Part shown: one piece after another, positions 57,401 to 63,470 of the stretch
Layout: each line of letters opens with the position of its first letter
How positions within the stretch are numbered: the stretch's first letter is position 1
NCBI GenBank assembly: GCA_013368495.1
Contig: LUCH01001607.1
Location: forward strand, 22,818 to 86,817
Direction: 5' to 3'
DNA: 64,000 nucleotides
Source of the DNA: Paragonimus heterotremus
Taxonomy: Eukaryota > Platyhelminthes > Trematoda > Plagiorchiida > Troglotrematidae
The notes under the pieces: model-generated
What the model saw: the letters and a program-made list of their open reading frames with translations, nothing else
Told to the model about the DNA's origin: nothing
Databases searched by the model: none
Made by a program: the position numbers and the translations under genes

Positions 57401-60400
57401 AATAGCGAATTATGTGACAGATTTTGATCTGGCAGTGTGTCAAACCTGGCGTCTTTTGTCGCACTTTCCCCATGCAAATCATGACTGGAATGTTCAAATT
57501 GTTCAGTTTGATTGTTAAATGCGGCACGATAAACATTCTGTTATTTAGTTAACGTAAGTCTTAATGATGAGTAGTCGGATATTTGGCAAATTTCAAGTTG
57601 AACATCACCCAAAATTGATCGTAGCTTCCGCATTCCTACAGATATTCCAGTCGGCCCCTTTCGAAGTGAAAAACAATAGACTCGAGTTTCGCTCTCATTG
57701 GAGCTCGTCAAGAGCCCATATCCTTGCCACTACCAGGACTAGAACTCCGGCCACGCCTTTCAAGAGGCAACCACGTTTCCCACTGCATCACTAACCTCAC
57801 ACTAGGCACAACTGAATTATCATATATGAACACTCAACCACTTTCTATTATGAGTAATGATCAAGTTTGCCCGACTGCCCCTAGAGGAGACACAGTTACT
57901 GCCTGGTAGCTGCAGTGGATAAACCGGCGATTAGGACTCCCTAGACCAGATCATTACTCACAGAGGTCATTTTTATTTGCAACTTCTAACAGTGACATGA
58001 AACCTAGAGTTCCTGCATTTTAGAGCAATCTAACTCAATCACCTTGGAAAGTTTCCTATAGAGACGAGAAAGTTGTACGTTTCCTGGAGTTCATACGTTA
58101 AGGGATTATTCCAGGACGTACACCGAAACCGTTTGTCTTAGCCAGAGGAATTCTATGTTGGATAATCACTTGTAGAGGAACGTTCACAATAACCCAAACC
58201 CTGATAACGTGAAACCCACCTCTTCATAATTTACTTTTCTATCTTTAGTTTCTGACAAGCTATCGTTCATCAGTCTATTTCTCCACGTTCTGGTTGTCGG
58301 TCACAATTAGTTTGTCAGTTAAGCCTTCCAGTGTTTAACATCTGATGAAAGTCACCTGAACGCAAGTGACAAATTTCTTGTTCACAATAAAGTCCATTTC
58401 ACTTGCAAGTGTGCTGAACCAGATAAATCGGTAACTGAAAAGTTGAGGGCATTAGGCTGCTTTGAAAATGTTGACCCGATCTGATGGTGTACGGTCTACT
58501 GAAGGCGAGGTTTACAATATGTACAAGATGGACTTGTAGACTGTGGTCCAACGTAGGCTGATACACTGAAGTGACGGTCTTGACATATCAGATCACATCA
58601 ACGTAGTGGAACAGATCGTGGAAACGGAAACATTGAACCGAGCTTTCCGATACTGTGCGATCACTTAGTGTGACAAAATCTGTAGATGAACCAACTGAGT
58701 GAAAACTCTTTGTAACACTACCAAGGAATGATTGCTCTAGTCAAAATATTGGTGTGCTCTATGGAGTCACAAGGTTCAGCTCTGTTTCCCCAACGAGTAC
58801 TGGCTATCACAGCCTACATGGGTCAAATTACTGATGCCTGTCATCTAGTCGTTCCATCCGTGTGCAACTCGAACAACTACAAATTCTTCGAACCATGCAA
58901 AGTTAGTAACTTGCCTGGGGTCGGTTTAGCCTCCAACCGTACGACTAGAAAAAACGCAGAAATGAGGTTTTGGTCTATTTCTACAAATCAGCCTAAAACA
59001 GTCACTGCGTAACCAGGCCGATAGTAAAGCCGGTCGCACTGCCCAATTTGCATTTGCGAGAACAAATCCGTTGGATATATGCACCCTTTTATTCGCCTAT
59101 AATGCTACAACTAGAATTAATGCCGTTGTGATTAAACAGTCGTTTTTCTTGTGGCAGAATTCGCAATCCATGAGAAGCTCACTTTCGTGCCACTTAATAA
59201 TGCTCACGGTGTACAGCTGGTCTGATCTTTTGCAAAATACGACCAAGGGAGCGTACATATCACATGATACAAGTGTATGGTAGTAGACTGCTCAAATCTA
59301 CCTGGTTCAGAATGAAGCGAGAAGGTCATCATAAAATTAGCTCGGACTTAGACGGCTCAACCAACGGAAGTTCCGGGACGGCTACTAAATTGGCTAAGTC
59401 GAGCGTAAAAGTCACCGGTGAAGTACAGTATCCTAGAAGCGGGCTACAAGTTGTAGCAGAGGTCAAAGCGCGTGAATCGGTTATATGCCCAAGATGACCA
59501 CACACCCCATTACGTTAAGCCCACATCAGAAGGTTGCATGAATGTTTGAGGTAGGCCACACGTCTGTTTTTCCCCCCACGCACTGTTTTGTGCAGTCGCC
59601 CAGTCCAAAATGCTGTGATGCAAGCTATGAGATAACACAAGATGAATGCAAATCAATTTGAATAAGTTGCACTCAGGATGAAAATGGTTTCAGAGGGTAG
59701 ACGTGTGCAAAATGGTTGACCTATGTGGGTAGGATTTAGGGGTATCGTTAACCATTTTCTAAATATCCTGGCTTAGGCAGCTACAGTAAGCGTAACCAAA
59801 ACGACTACCTGATCATTCCGGTGTTAACACACAGAAGTGGTCAAACTGTCCACTCGACCTCTCTAGGGTTGTGGACTAGGTCGAGTCAACTATTGAGCTC
59901 AAACACGTTTAGTATATTTGCCAAGAAAAAATTGTATTTTAGGGTAACGCTTGACTGGTTCGAGACTACCTCATTCGTTTACCATCAAACCAATTTGAAG
60001 AAATTGCTAAGAAAGACGTTAAATCTAGTATAGTTCGTAGTACAGATTGTGGCCACTTATAAACATCCGCGACGTATCGCCTAAGCAGTCACTCCGTTAG
60101 TATAAAACTGCCTATAGCTATTGAAGTCATTTACGGAACGAAACGTTGAAAAAAGAAACATACAGCTATTTCCAACTTTACAATCGACTCTGGACGTAAA
60201 ACAAGACGAACATCCATCTGAAAAATATTCACGGAACAGCATAGTGTAATACTTTGTAAACATTTGTGAAAAAGTGCCTCAAACGTGGTTTTCAAGATAC
60301 AGTGCTCTGATATATATGCGTTTTCAAATAGCTTAGTTTACAAGTAAACTGGAAAACTCTATCACACACCTGTTCCACAAGATAACATATCATCTTCTCA

Positions 60401-60597
60401 TGGTTGTAGACCGCAGCCAAATGCAGAGGAGTGTAACCATTTTTGTTTGGCATTCGTAGCACAGTGGATCGCAATTCTGGTTTGGCATTGAACAGTAGTT
60501 GTACACACTCCAAATCGTCCTTGATACATGCGTAGTGCACAGGAGTGTTTTCATCGTTTTGTTTGGCCAAAATTTTGGCATTTCTATTCAGGCAAAT
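15243..60597 (-). CDS. TRPA1: TRPA1-type TRP cation channel gene (18 exons assembled, N-terminus missing)
   Basis: TRPA1 channels are tetrameric, calcium-permeable, non-selective cation channels of the plasma membrane of sensory cells, gated by electrophilic irritants and in some animals by temperature. Eighteen minus-strand exons join in phase to 918 residues plus TGA. Residues 1-349 are ankyrin repeats. Residues 350-448 are the pre-S1 linker with reactive-cysteine positions. S1 is near 449-475, S2 near 502-525, S3-S4 in 532-588, S5 in 592-627, and the filter is MMLGE at 690-694. S6 runs into the TRPA signature MNLLIGLAVGDIE spanning E14/E15, and residues 797-890 look like coiled coil. Human TRPA1 has 1,119 residues and about 16 repeats, so roughly 200 N-terminal residues are missing here. 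What is seen is the exons, phases and motifs. The function is known from the family. Ligand profile is inference. In schistosomes, which lack TRPV, TRPA1 is reported to respond to both TRPA1 and TRPV1 ligands. Confidence 0.95.
15417..18894 (-). other. TRPA1 intron 17
   Basis: A 3.5-kb intron from donor GTAAGT to acceptor TTGTTTCAG. The only distinct content is a purine-rich, low-complexity tract at about 15,888-15,951. A further small coiled-coil exon hidden here is possible but not seen. Confidence 0.7.
15888..15951 (+). repeat. Purine-rich low-complexity tract
   Basis: About 64 bases, almost all A and G, including runs of A and a run of seven G. On the transcribed strand it would be a polypyrimidine tract inside intron 17. 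Confidence 0.8.
18895..19009 (-). CDS. TRPA1: TRPA1 exon E17: C-terminal coiled coil
   Basis: One base completing Ile823, then residues 824-861. Acceptor TATAAAACAG, donor GTAAGT, phase 0. VSGIEQQLQIQSTRTAAII then DKLDIKTKEY has hydrophobic spacing like the TRPA1 C-terminal coiled coil, which in human forms the tetramer core stalk. The sequence itself is not conserved with human. The call rests on phase, splice sites and position. Confidence 0.78.
19010..19549 (-). other. TRPA1 intron 16
   Basis: A 540-bp intron between the coiled-coil exons E16 and E17, donor GTTAGT and acceptor AAAACAG. Nothing else is recognised in it. Confidence 0.7.
19550..19629 (-). CDS. TRPA1: TRPA1 exon E16: C-terminal acidic/coiled-coil segment
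   Basis: Residues 797-822 plus two bases of codon 823. Acceptor TTGATTTTAG, donor GTTAGT. It reads TPSEGTTELETFQDETL then RSDLKEALH. It lacks family similarity that I can name, but phases match both neighbours. Together with E17 it forms KEALHIVSGIEQQLQIQ, a plausible heptad helix. The preceding 85-bp intron has alternative AG sites that would change the frame, so the exact start is less certain. Confidence 0.75.
19715..19888 (-). CDS. TRPA1: TRPA1 exon E15: S6 end and TRP-like helix
   Basis: Residues 739-796, phase 0 at both ends. Acceptor CGGCTTCACAG, donor GTAAGT. IGLAVGDIEQVRQTAVQRL is the TRPA post-S6 signature, followed by ISQQVYWLADLEPKL (human MQVELHTSLEKKLP) and a basic stretch SWKRKWRKDR. 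This is the most diagnostic exon of the gene for TRPA1. Confidence 0.96.
19889..20714 (-). other. TRPA1 intron 14
   Basis: An 826-bp intron splitting the S6 signature between MNLL and IGLA, donor GTCAGT and acceptor TTCACAG. Nothing else is recognised in it. Confidence 0.85.
20715..21026 (-). CDS. TRPA1: TRPA1 exon E14: turret, pore helix, selectivity filter and S6
   Basis: Residues 635-738, phase 0 at both ends. Acceptor ATTATTGCAG, donor GTCAGT. The first 50 or so residues are a hydrophilic turret with an NVT sequon at Asn664. Then come the pore helix and filter (GLSMFKTLMMMLGEYEH), a second pore loop, and S6 (TLFFYVAFVFLVPIIMMNLL). E15 continues with IGLAVGDIE, so the S6/TRP-helix signature is rebuilt exactly across the intron. 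Confidence 0.96.
22290..22940 (+). pseudogene. Penelope-like element reverse-transcriptase remnant
   Basis: Decayed reverse transcriptase on the plus strand. In order are LPKVHREEIPL near 22,301 (PLE type LPKVHK..IPLRP), PVRPLFAKSFMTLFE near 22,640 (SPLGPLLANIF), the catalytic YVDDM at 22,721-22,735, and ICRKSRMVNMSTS near 22,885 (YRKPTWSGQY). Several stops and frame changes separate these blocks. The YRKPTW-like block and gene order point to a PLE rather than an LTR or LINE element. It may belong with the GIY-YIG fragment 1.5 kb downstream, or be an independent insertion. Confidence 0.7.
24219..25131 (+). mobile_element. Fold-back Penelope-like element copy (GIY-YIG end with 266-bp inverted arms)
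   Basis: Two 266-bp arms, 24,219-24,484 and 24,866-25,131, are reverse complements with about three mismatches. Between them lie 381 bases that encode part of a PLE GIY-YIG endonuclease on the plus strand. The right arm holds the 3' end and downstream sequence of the element; the left arm is an inverted copy of it. The near identity suggests a recent insertion. No flanking target-site duplication was identified by eye. Confidence 0.8.
24485..24870 (+). pseudogene. PLE GIY-YIG endonuclease fragment
   Basis: An open frame running from 24,472 through the loop of the fold-back. HVGRTTRRLSKRIKEH is the GIY-YIG block of Penelope-like elements (equivalent to YIGRT..S...R...H), followed by HLANTDHRVDL and TTELIAIRLCSP, matching the conserved EA-x-x-I end of the domain. 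The upstream reverse transcriptase is absent, so this is a 5'-truncated copy. The first residues read from the left arm and are not part of the original protein. Confidence 0.75.
28593..28731 (-). CDS. TRPA1: TRPA1 exon E13: S4-S5 linker and S5
   Basis: One base completing Arg588, then residues 589-634. Acceptor TTTGTATAG, donor GTGAGC, phase 0. YNHVGIFVVMFLDVFATVG continues with KCLIVFSVVFIAFALSF, the S4-S5 linker and S5 of TRPA1 (human GIFIVMLEVILKTLL). Cys609 and Leu610 occupy the positions of human Ser873 and Thr874. Confidence 0.95.
28732..33447 (-). other. TRPA1 intron 12
   Basis: A 4.7-kb intron between S4 and S5, donor GTAGGT and acceptor TTTGTATAG. Open stretches of up to 102 codons occur (29,573-29,881 plus) without recognisable content. 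Confidence 0.8.
33448..33617 (-). CDS. TRPA1: TRPA1 exon E12: S3 and S4
   Basis: Residues 532-587 plus two bases of codon 588. Acceptor GTACTGCATAG, donor GTAGGT. RLEYFKDWNNYLEFVLNVL starts S3. S4 reads GVFVMFLAWFNFLLQMMR, which matches the TRPA family S4 (human VYFYWMNFLLYLQRF). The run HLDHHHVG in the S3-S4 turn is unusually histidine-rich. Confidence 0.95.
33618..36155 (-). other. TRPA1 intron 11
   Basis: A 2.5-kb intron between S2 and S3, donor GTGAGC and acceptor TGCATAG. It contains an exon-like segment at 33,903-33,996 whose phase would break the protein. Confidence 0.8.
33903..33996 (-). other. Exon-like segment of unknown status inside intron 11
   Basis: A 94-bp open segment with an AG acceptor (CGATCAG) and a good donor (GTAAGT). 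It reads NIVTDLVIPTGLWMVWDW then SDCVSIGISFYKE. It lies between the S2 and S3 exons. Its length is not a multiple of three, so inclusion would shift E12 into a stop. It could be a poison exon or chance. Confidence 0.25.
36156..36263 (-). CDS. TRPA1: TRPA1 exon E11: transmembrane helix S2
   Basis: Residues 496-531, phase 0 at both ends. Acceptor TTTTGCGACCACAG, donor GTGAGC. It contains the hydrophobic S2 helix LLVFSTMASVVLILTGLDL then AIKMWQLITQ. It joins directly to RLEYFKDW in E12, matching the S2-S3 linker order in human TRPA1. Confidence 0.92.
36264..37277 (-). other. TRPA1 intron 10
   Basis: A 1.0-kb intron in the S1-S2 region, donor GTAAGT and acceptor GACCACAG. Nothing certain is recognised. 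A weak resemblance to the 45.4-kb repeat family near 36,810 is noted only. Confidence 0.75.
37278..37419 (-). CDS. TRPA1: TRPA1 exon E10: transmembrane helix S1
   Basis: One base completing Trp448, then residues 449-495. The acceptor ends ATAAAG with a poor pyrimidine tract. The donor is GTAAGT, phase 0. QTYGKWIQLCVTMYYAILL is followed by AAITSLVLS, a hydrophobic S1 helix. The rest (SPIRHVETLDKLIPCADL) is the start of the S1-S2 extracellular loop, much shorter than the human loop. The weak acceptor is the one doubtful boundary; the frame itself is secure from the join on both sides. Confidence 0.87.
37420..38686 (-). other. TRPA1 intron 9
   Basis: A 1.3-kb intron that splits the Trp448 codon, donor GTAACA and a weak acceptor ATAAAG. 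A 118-codon open stretch on the plus strand (38,070-38,426) has no recognisable content. Confidence 0.75.
38687..38757 (-). CDS. TRPA1: TRPA1 exon E9: pre-S1 helix with conserved Cys and Lys
   Basis: Residues 425-447 plus two bases of codon 448. Acceptor TTTGACAG, donor GTAACA. It reads LMVELQRKELLTHPLC then TAYLQRK, matching human NRIELLNHPVCKEYLLMKW. Cys440 and Lys447 correspond to human Cys703 and Lys710. The split codon becomes Trp with the first base of E10, giving KWQTYGKW, equal to human KWLAYG. Confidence 0.9.
39904..41611 (+). mobile_element. Fold-back Penelope-like element copy (RT plus GIY-YIG with about 275-bp inverted arms)
   Basis: The arms, about 39,904-40,178 and 41,336-41,611, are inverted copies with a few mismatches and one-base gaps. 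The right arm holds the end of the endonuclease frame and the 3' sequence; the left arm is its inverted duplicate. The 1.16-kb loop encodes the 3' half of the reverse transcriptase and the GIY-YIG domain on the plus strand. The 5' half of the element is lost. The layout is the same as in the copy at 24.2-25.1 kb, although the arm sequences are unrelated. Confidence 0.85.
40179..41393 (+). pseudogene. PLE reverse transcriptase and GIY-YIG endonuclease, degenerate
   Basis: Reverse-transcriptase blocks in order are CSIDFQSLFTSVPLRETVDC near 40,240, GSPLGPLLANFF near 40,430 (the G of GSP lies in a frame with nearby stops), catalytic YVDDT at 40,517-40,531, and MYRKPTWSDQYMHF near 40,695. A frameshift near 40,900 leads into VYIELPFKGD, and the GIY-YIG block SYIGRTDRSLISRMKGH follows near 41,115. 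The frame then runs through AVAINRFKPVLCVQK to a stop at 41,393. Stops between the first two blocks and the frameshift make it inactive. This order of domains is specific to endonuclease-bearing PLEs. Confidence 0.88.
42717..42797 (-). CDS. TRPA1: TRPA1 exon E8: linker strand before S1
   Basis: Residues 398-424, phase 0 at both ends. Acceptor ATCTTTAG, donor GTGAGT. ILYDFTILQRPIEPNEP aligns with human IEYNFKYLQCPLEF. At the position of human Cys665 this protein has Arg407. The exon ends MRRIK, and E9 continues with LMVELQRKELL, equivalent to the conserved Leu/Asn-rich helix before the membrane domain. Confidence 0.9.
42798..44444 (-). other. TRPA1 intron 7
   Basis: A 1.6-kb intron, donor GTCAGT and acceptor ATCTTTAG. 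A 98-codon open stretch at 43,506-43,802 (minus) was considered as an exon and rejected on phase. Confidence 0.75.
44445..44501 (-). CDS. TRPA1: TRPA1 exon E7: 57-bp linker exon
   Basis: Residues 379-397, phase 0 at both ends. Acceptor TATTTTCAG, donor GTCAGT. It reads LVLDRCIKVLG and ends TMDHE. Joined to E6 it gives MCMLVLDRC, aligned with human MKVLLDFC. Cys384 lies exactly 20 residues after Cys364, as Cys641 does after Cys621 in human. The small size lowers independent support, but phase, splice sites and residue pattern all agree. Confidence 0.85.
45425..45500. repeat. Dispersed repeat member 1
   Basis: It shares about 75 bases with 57,590-57,665, including TTGAACATCAC, TTGATC, GCATTCC and TCCAGTCGGCCCCTTTCG. 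The class is unknown. Confidence 0.75.
45608..45665. repeat. Dispersed repeat member 2 (diverged)
   Basis: A weaker copy, 180 bases from member 1, with CTGAACATCACTTACAA and ATTCTACAGACTTTC in the same order. Confidence 0.5.
46670..46754 (-). CDS. TRPA1: TRPA1 exon E6: pre-S1 linker with reactive-cysteine site
   Basis: One base completing codon 350, then residues 351-378. Acceptor TTATTCTTCCAG, donor GTAAGA, ending in phase 0. The segment WQDIHKLLD then SQCPVDGLIKDMPSMCM aligns with the human linker around Cys621-Cys633. Cys364 corresponds to human Cys621. Short exons like this are missed by ORF finding. It was found by extending the phase from E5 and matching the conserved linker. Confidence 0.9.
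46755..49517 (-). other. TRPA1 intron 5
   Basis: A 2.8-kb intron, donor GTATGA and acceptor TTCTTCCAG. Nothing is recognised in it. Confidence 0.75.
49518..49684 (-). CDS. TRPA1: TRPA1 exon E5: last ankyrin repeats
   Basis: Residues 295-349 plus two bases of codon 350. Acceptor AATTTTCAG, donor GTATGA. It begins MTALHYAARENRAQ, then LLTSKAAIV and TYALQRRNHEAMKVIITH. This matches the last ankyrin repeats of human TRPA1, just before the linker, in order and in residue pattern. The leading ATG is internal Met, not a start codon, since the repeat begins in the preceding exon. Confidence 0.93.
49685..51237 (-). other. TRPA1 intron 4
   Basis: A 1.55-kb intron with a weak donor GTACAT and a good acceptor AATTTTCAG. 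Nothing is recognised in it. Confidence 0.7.
51238..51352 (-). CDS. TRPA1: TRPA1 exon E4: ankyrin repeat
   Basis: One base completing codon 256, then residues 257-294. Acceptor GTTTTTCAG. The donor, GTACAT, is weak. It carries the repeat HLGNTPLHYVAIGGC with ILLQTNPSLLNQVNFHG. The junction with E5 gives FHGMTALHYAA, a proper repeat start, which supports the weak donor. If a stronger donor is really used, one or two residues at this junction could differ. Confidence 0.88.
51353..53310 (-). other. TRPA1 intron 3
   Basis: A 1.96-kb intron, donor GTAAGT and acceptor GTTTTTCAG. It contains two adjacent hairpins at about 51,836-51,930. Confidence 0.8.
51836..51930. repeat. Two adjacent hairpin-forming inverted repeats
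   Basis: The first pairs CGTGCGCCAAAA with TTTTGGCACG (two-base bulge) around 51,836-51,863. The second is a perfect 14-bp pair, 51,896-51,909 with 51,917-51,930, around a seven-base loop. Confidence 0.75.
53311..53645 (-). CDS. TRPA1: TRPA1 exon E3: three ankyrin repeats
   Basis: Residues 145-255 plus two bases of codon 256. Acceptor CTTACTACAG, donor GTAAGT, ending in phase 2. It is the largest coding exon here. Three canonical repeats are visible: NYGSTPLHYS, NERNTPLHTAAYFGR and ALGRLPLHVAVEQGHVNVV, followed by KLFLEKGC. The split codon is completed by the first G of E4 to give Lys. Confidence 0.95.
53778..53981 (-). CDS. TRPA1: TRPA1 exon E2: ankyrin repeats
   Basis: Residues 77-144, phase 0 at both ends. 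Acceptor ATCTTAG, donor GTGAGT. It carries the repeat core DRNGWTPLLLAAMKGA with LLRLGANPNAHD, then a more degenerate repeat (NRNLVHLLMLFRG) ending PEMNN. The weaker second repeat fits the irregular repeats seen midway along TRPA1 ankyrin domains. A 6.4 kb intron separates it from E1 and only 132 bp from E3. Confidence 0.93.
54790..55195 (+). pseudogene. PLE GIY-YIG endonuclease remnant
   Basis: On the plus strand, GFTSGCAYEII is followed in another frame by CGEIYVGRSERRFTSRV and then, after a further one-base shift, by SEHLPKWLQKS. Later come NVLITGHAIELVYAF and RLAKAVVINRPKPVPSV. This is the PLE GIY-YIG block with at least two frameshifts. The ending resembles the copy at 41.3 kb (AVAINRFKPVLCVQK). 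No inverted arms were seen. Confidence 0.75.
57590..57665. repeat. Dispersed repeat member 3
   Basis: Closest match to the copy at 45,425-45,500: both carry TTGAACATCAC and end in TCCAGTCGGCCCCTTTCG. The sequence that follows in this copy (to about 57,790) may be part of a longer unit. Confidence 0.75.
60370..60597 (-). CDS. TRPA1: TRPA1 exon E1: two ankyrin repeats
   Basis: Residues 1-76, phase 0 at both ends. Acceptor is TCTGTTTAG and donor is GTGTGTGA. It encodes two ankyrin repeats with clear signatures, NDENTPVHYA and NKNGYTPLHLAA, and ends in YLVEQ. The next exon begins GSPLEMTD, so the join restores a normal repeat turn. This is the most upstream exon that I can place with confidence. 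It is not the start of the protein, because it opens in the middle of a repeat and follows a good acceptor. Confidence 0.93.
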
Positions 60598-62929
60598 CTA
60601 AACAGATTTAGGAACTCAACAGAATCAGTGTTTCAAAGAGAAATGATTGTTGTTCAATTCACATACCAGCCCATACTATGCTTATCAAACATTGCTGCCA
60701 TCCTGCATTTCTGAAACAACGGAAATGTATTGAACCGTGTATATGGGAATGCTTATGGTTTGTTCTACAAAAACAATTAGACGGCTGTCGTCGGCTACTA
60801 TACAGCGGCAAGTTCGTAAAAATTCAAATAGACGTAAGATGGCAGTGAGCAACTGGGATGCGTTGAGTTTAGCGAACAAAGAATAGGTTCCATCGGTCAG
60901 GATGGCATCAGGTTATTATGAGCTGGGCATCTATATTTTAGGCTGATTGTCCAGACAATCATCAGTACACAAAGTATGGATCTCACAACGTTGAGTTTTT
61001 TCATGTAGTAAATCCAATGGGATACGTATGAGAAGCCTTTGAGCCAAATTGTATACAGCGTCCAGAAAAATAGCAAAAACAACATACACAGCAGAATTAG
61101 TGGAACTTGTACTTGCAAACAGTTAAGCAAAGAACATCGCACACTGATGACATCAAGGTAATGTTGGGCAAACTACTGTACGGTTTGGTACAGATCGAAT
61201 AGGTTTGTAATAGTGTATTACTTGTTGTTTCAGCAGAGGGTAAAAATAACACTATTGGTGGGATGATATACCTCTCGAGGAGCAGGCCTAAATCTGAAAA
61301 CTTGCAACAATTTTATAGACAGTACTAGGCCAAAAGAAAGGTTATGTTTGAACCTCTTTAAAAATTGCAAACCAAAAGTTCCCTGAACTTTCCAAGAAAG
61401 TTCGGACAAGGAAAATAATCTGAACACTTGTTCACTCACCAAAAAGCAGCCTGGTTGTTAAAGACGGCTCCCCAATTCTGATATAATTTTCAGATGCTTC
61501 CCTTTATACTATAGCTGAGTAATCGGTCGGTTAGCGACTGCCCTGTGCTACTTCCGACAGTGTACCATTACACTGAGGATTTTATTACATGAACCCTAAT
61601 TAGAGGAGAAACAGTTGGGTCTCTTTGAAATCGGAGTCATCATGCTCACATACCCCATATTTCTCCCACTGTCCTGTTCAATTTAGTGATCAAACACCTC
61701 TCAACTTTCATTTGGAGTAATCATTCCACAGGTTCCACGTAGATGCAGTTTATCAAAGTAACATCATTTACTTTCCAGTTTCCGGTTTCCATGATTCATT
61801 GCTAAGACGAGGAATGCGAATTAGTACAGATACTTATAAAGTGGTCAACCTGAAAAAGGCAGATAAACAGACCGCTCTCGTTCCGATGTTATAATCATTG
61901 AAACTTGGCGCCTGTTGCATGCTAGAGATTAAACTTCAAAACCGCTCTCAGCTTGTCTAACTGGCAGCGCTTACACTGTCTTTTCAACTTCGAGTAACTC
62001 CACAAGCATCACTATCGGCCAGGTTGGAGTACGTATAGCTCTCAGCAAAACAGGCTTAGCCACATTGGTAGAAACGAATCCCGTTTGCAGTAGACTCTTT
62101 ACAGTCCGCTCATCAGGCTGGTGGCGCCAAATGTTTAGAACTATTTTTGATGGCATTTCTGTTTCTCTCCTAGATCTATACATGGCTTAAATACTTATTG
62201 CGTTCGGGATAACGGACAACTAGTTTGGTCGACTTGGTAGGGCTGAGTCTCGCTGAGGTGATAGGTTTGGATTAGTTTCACAAAGTTGTGACAGCGGTGA
62301 GCAGCTTTTGAAACCGTGCATCAGGCACAAACCACTTTCAACCATCACGCAGGCCACCGTTACACTGAGCTCCCTCCTTCAGCGAATCGGACCTTGTTTT
62401 ATACAGACTGTACAGCTGGCCTGAAGCTGTTCAGGATTGTTTTCATTATTGGATAAAATACTTGGATTCAAATCATGCGTTGGAACGCTATTGTGTTGTT
62501 CTTATATACGCACACCACCCCACCAACAGCATCAGCTGGTCGTTGAAAACTGCCCAAGTCGTCGATAAGACATGGGTATAAACCTAGCCTAGAATGTAAC
62601 CTCAGAATTTCTAACCCCGAAGGTCACAACAACCGTTGAACTCAAAATTCATAGGCTGCATGTGAAGCAGGCAACATGATGCTTATTGAGTTAAATAAAA
62701 GTCGGTTCTGGAGCAGGACCCTACAGCTGTCAAATGTCAGACGGAAATTTTTCGTAGCAGGTCAAGTAACAAGTTCATGATGGACAACCGTATAGATTTG
62801 AAATGTAGACTGATGGCCGATCTTGAGATTTAGCTAACGGCGTATTTTAAAGCAATGAAAACCCATTTTGTTCCAGGGACTATTAGCTGACTCTCCAAGC
62901 TTATTTGTGCCGCTTACTTACGGTGTCTG
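60598..62929. other. Upstream sequence, mostly unassigned
   Basis: Upstream of E1. It contains only the doubtful exon at 61,977-62,183. No further ankyrin repeat, promoter or start codon context could be supported. Confidence 0.6.
61977..62183 (-). CDS. Candidate upstream TRPA1 exon (uncertain)
   Basis: An open stretch ends at a possible donor (ACA then GTGTAAG) in phase 0, as E1 requires. It reads VKSLLQTGFVSTN, then KPVLLRAIRTP and VMLVELLEVEKT, which has the helix rhythm of an ankyrin repeat. Joined to E1 it would give LLEVEKTICLNRNAKIL. No canonical TPLH motif is present. An in-frame stop lies just upstream of an ATG at 62,183, so it could be a first coding exon or an exon after an unseen acceptor. 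It could also be chance. Confidence 0.33.
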
Positions 62930-63470
62930 CACATCAGTGGAGTTGACGTAGAGGTGGACAAAAGAATAATGTACAATGATACCAGAAGATTAAAAAACTG
63001 GTTTGAACAAATTGTGAACTAGTTTGACAGGGTTCCCGATTCTACTAGGCTGCCGCACGAACTTGCAATGAACCGCTGTTCACGGTAAATTTAGAATCAC
63101 TAACCAAACCTGAAGTTCACGACTGCACTTCAATGGATGCTTCCTCAAAACACCTCTTACCGTGACCTTTGAAGGAGGGTAGGGAGGCACTAATAGACAA
63201 CTCGATTGATATGTTTCAACTTGAGTGGACCGCGGAAAAGGTCCCTCTATGCCAGAGTTACACGATAATACTTTTCATATTTAAGAAAGGAGCCAGAGGA
63301 TTTCACAAAAGTCATGGGGGATTAGCTTAACTCCAATCATAACTGAGGTTCTGGCTTTAACTATACCTTGTCGAATCACCGTAGCTCTAGAGGCAGACAA
63401 TAGCGTAGAACGGACAGGATTTTATTATGAACAAATATGTGTTATGCTCATCCAGTTTATCACTACCAAG
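62930..63470 (+). pseudogene. RTE/CR1-like non-LTR retrotransposon remnant
   Basis: Plus-strand blocks in order are RLKNWFEQIV, then FDRVPDSTRLPHELAMNRC, FQLEWTAEKVP, IILFIFKKGARGFHKS, and after a one-base shift GISLTPIITEVLALTIP and NSVERTGFYYEQI. These match the linker and first reverse-transcriptase motifs (WK...VP.FKKG....YRGISL....R...E...REEQAGFRPGR) of RTE/CR1 elements. Stops and frameshifts show that it is inactive. Confidence 0.65.

Larger units (their letters stand above)
53982..60369 (-). other. TRPA1 intron 1 (of the visible gene)
   Basis: A 6.4-kb intron between ankyrin exons, donor GTGTGTGA and acceptor ATCTTAG. It contains a PLE GIY-YIG remnant near 54,790-55,190 and a dispersed repeat at 57,590-57,665. 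The rest, including 58-60 kb, shows nothing recognisable. Confidence 0.85.

Noticed and set aside
60671..60714. Exon-like segment reading RMAAMFDKHSMG just upstream of E1, with acceptor TTGTTTCAG and donor GTATGT
   Set aside because: It ends in phase 2 in the only frame that stays open, while E1 needs phase 0. Joining them would put a stop at once into E1.
60897..61142. Hydrophobic 81-codon open stretch on the minus strand (possible membrane helices)
   Set aside because: It lies upstream of the ankyrin exons, so it cannot be a channel segment. The hydrophobicity is explained by T-rich sequence, and no supporting splice context was found.
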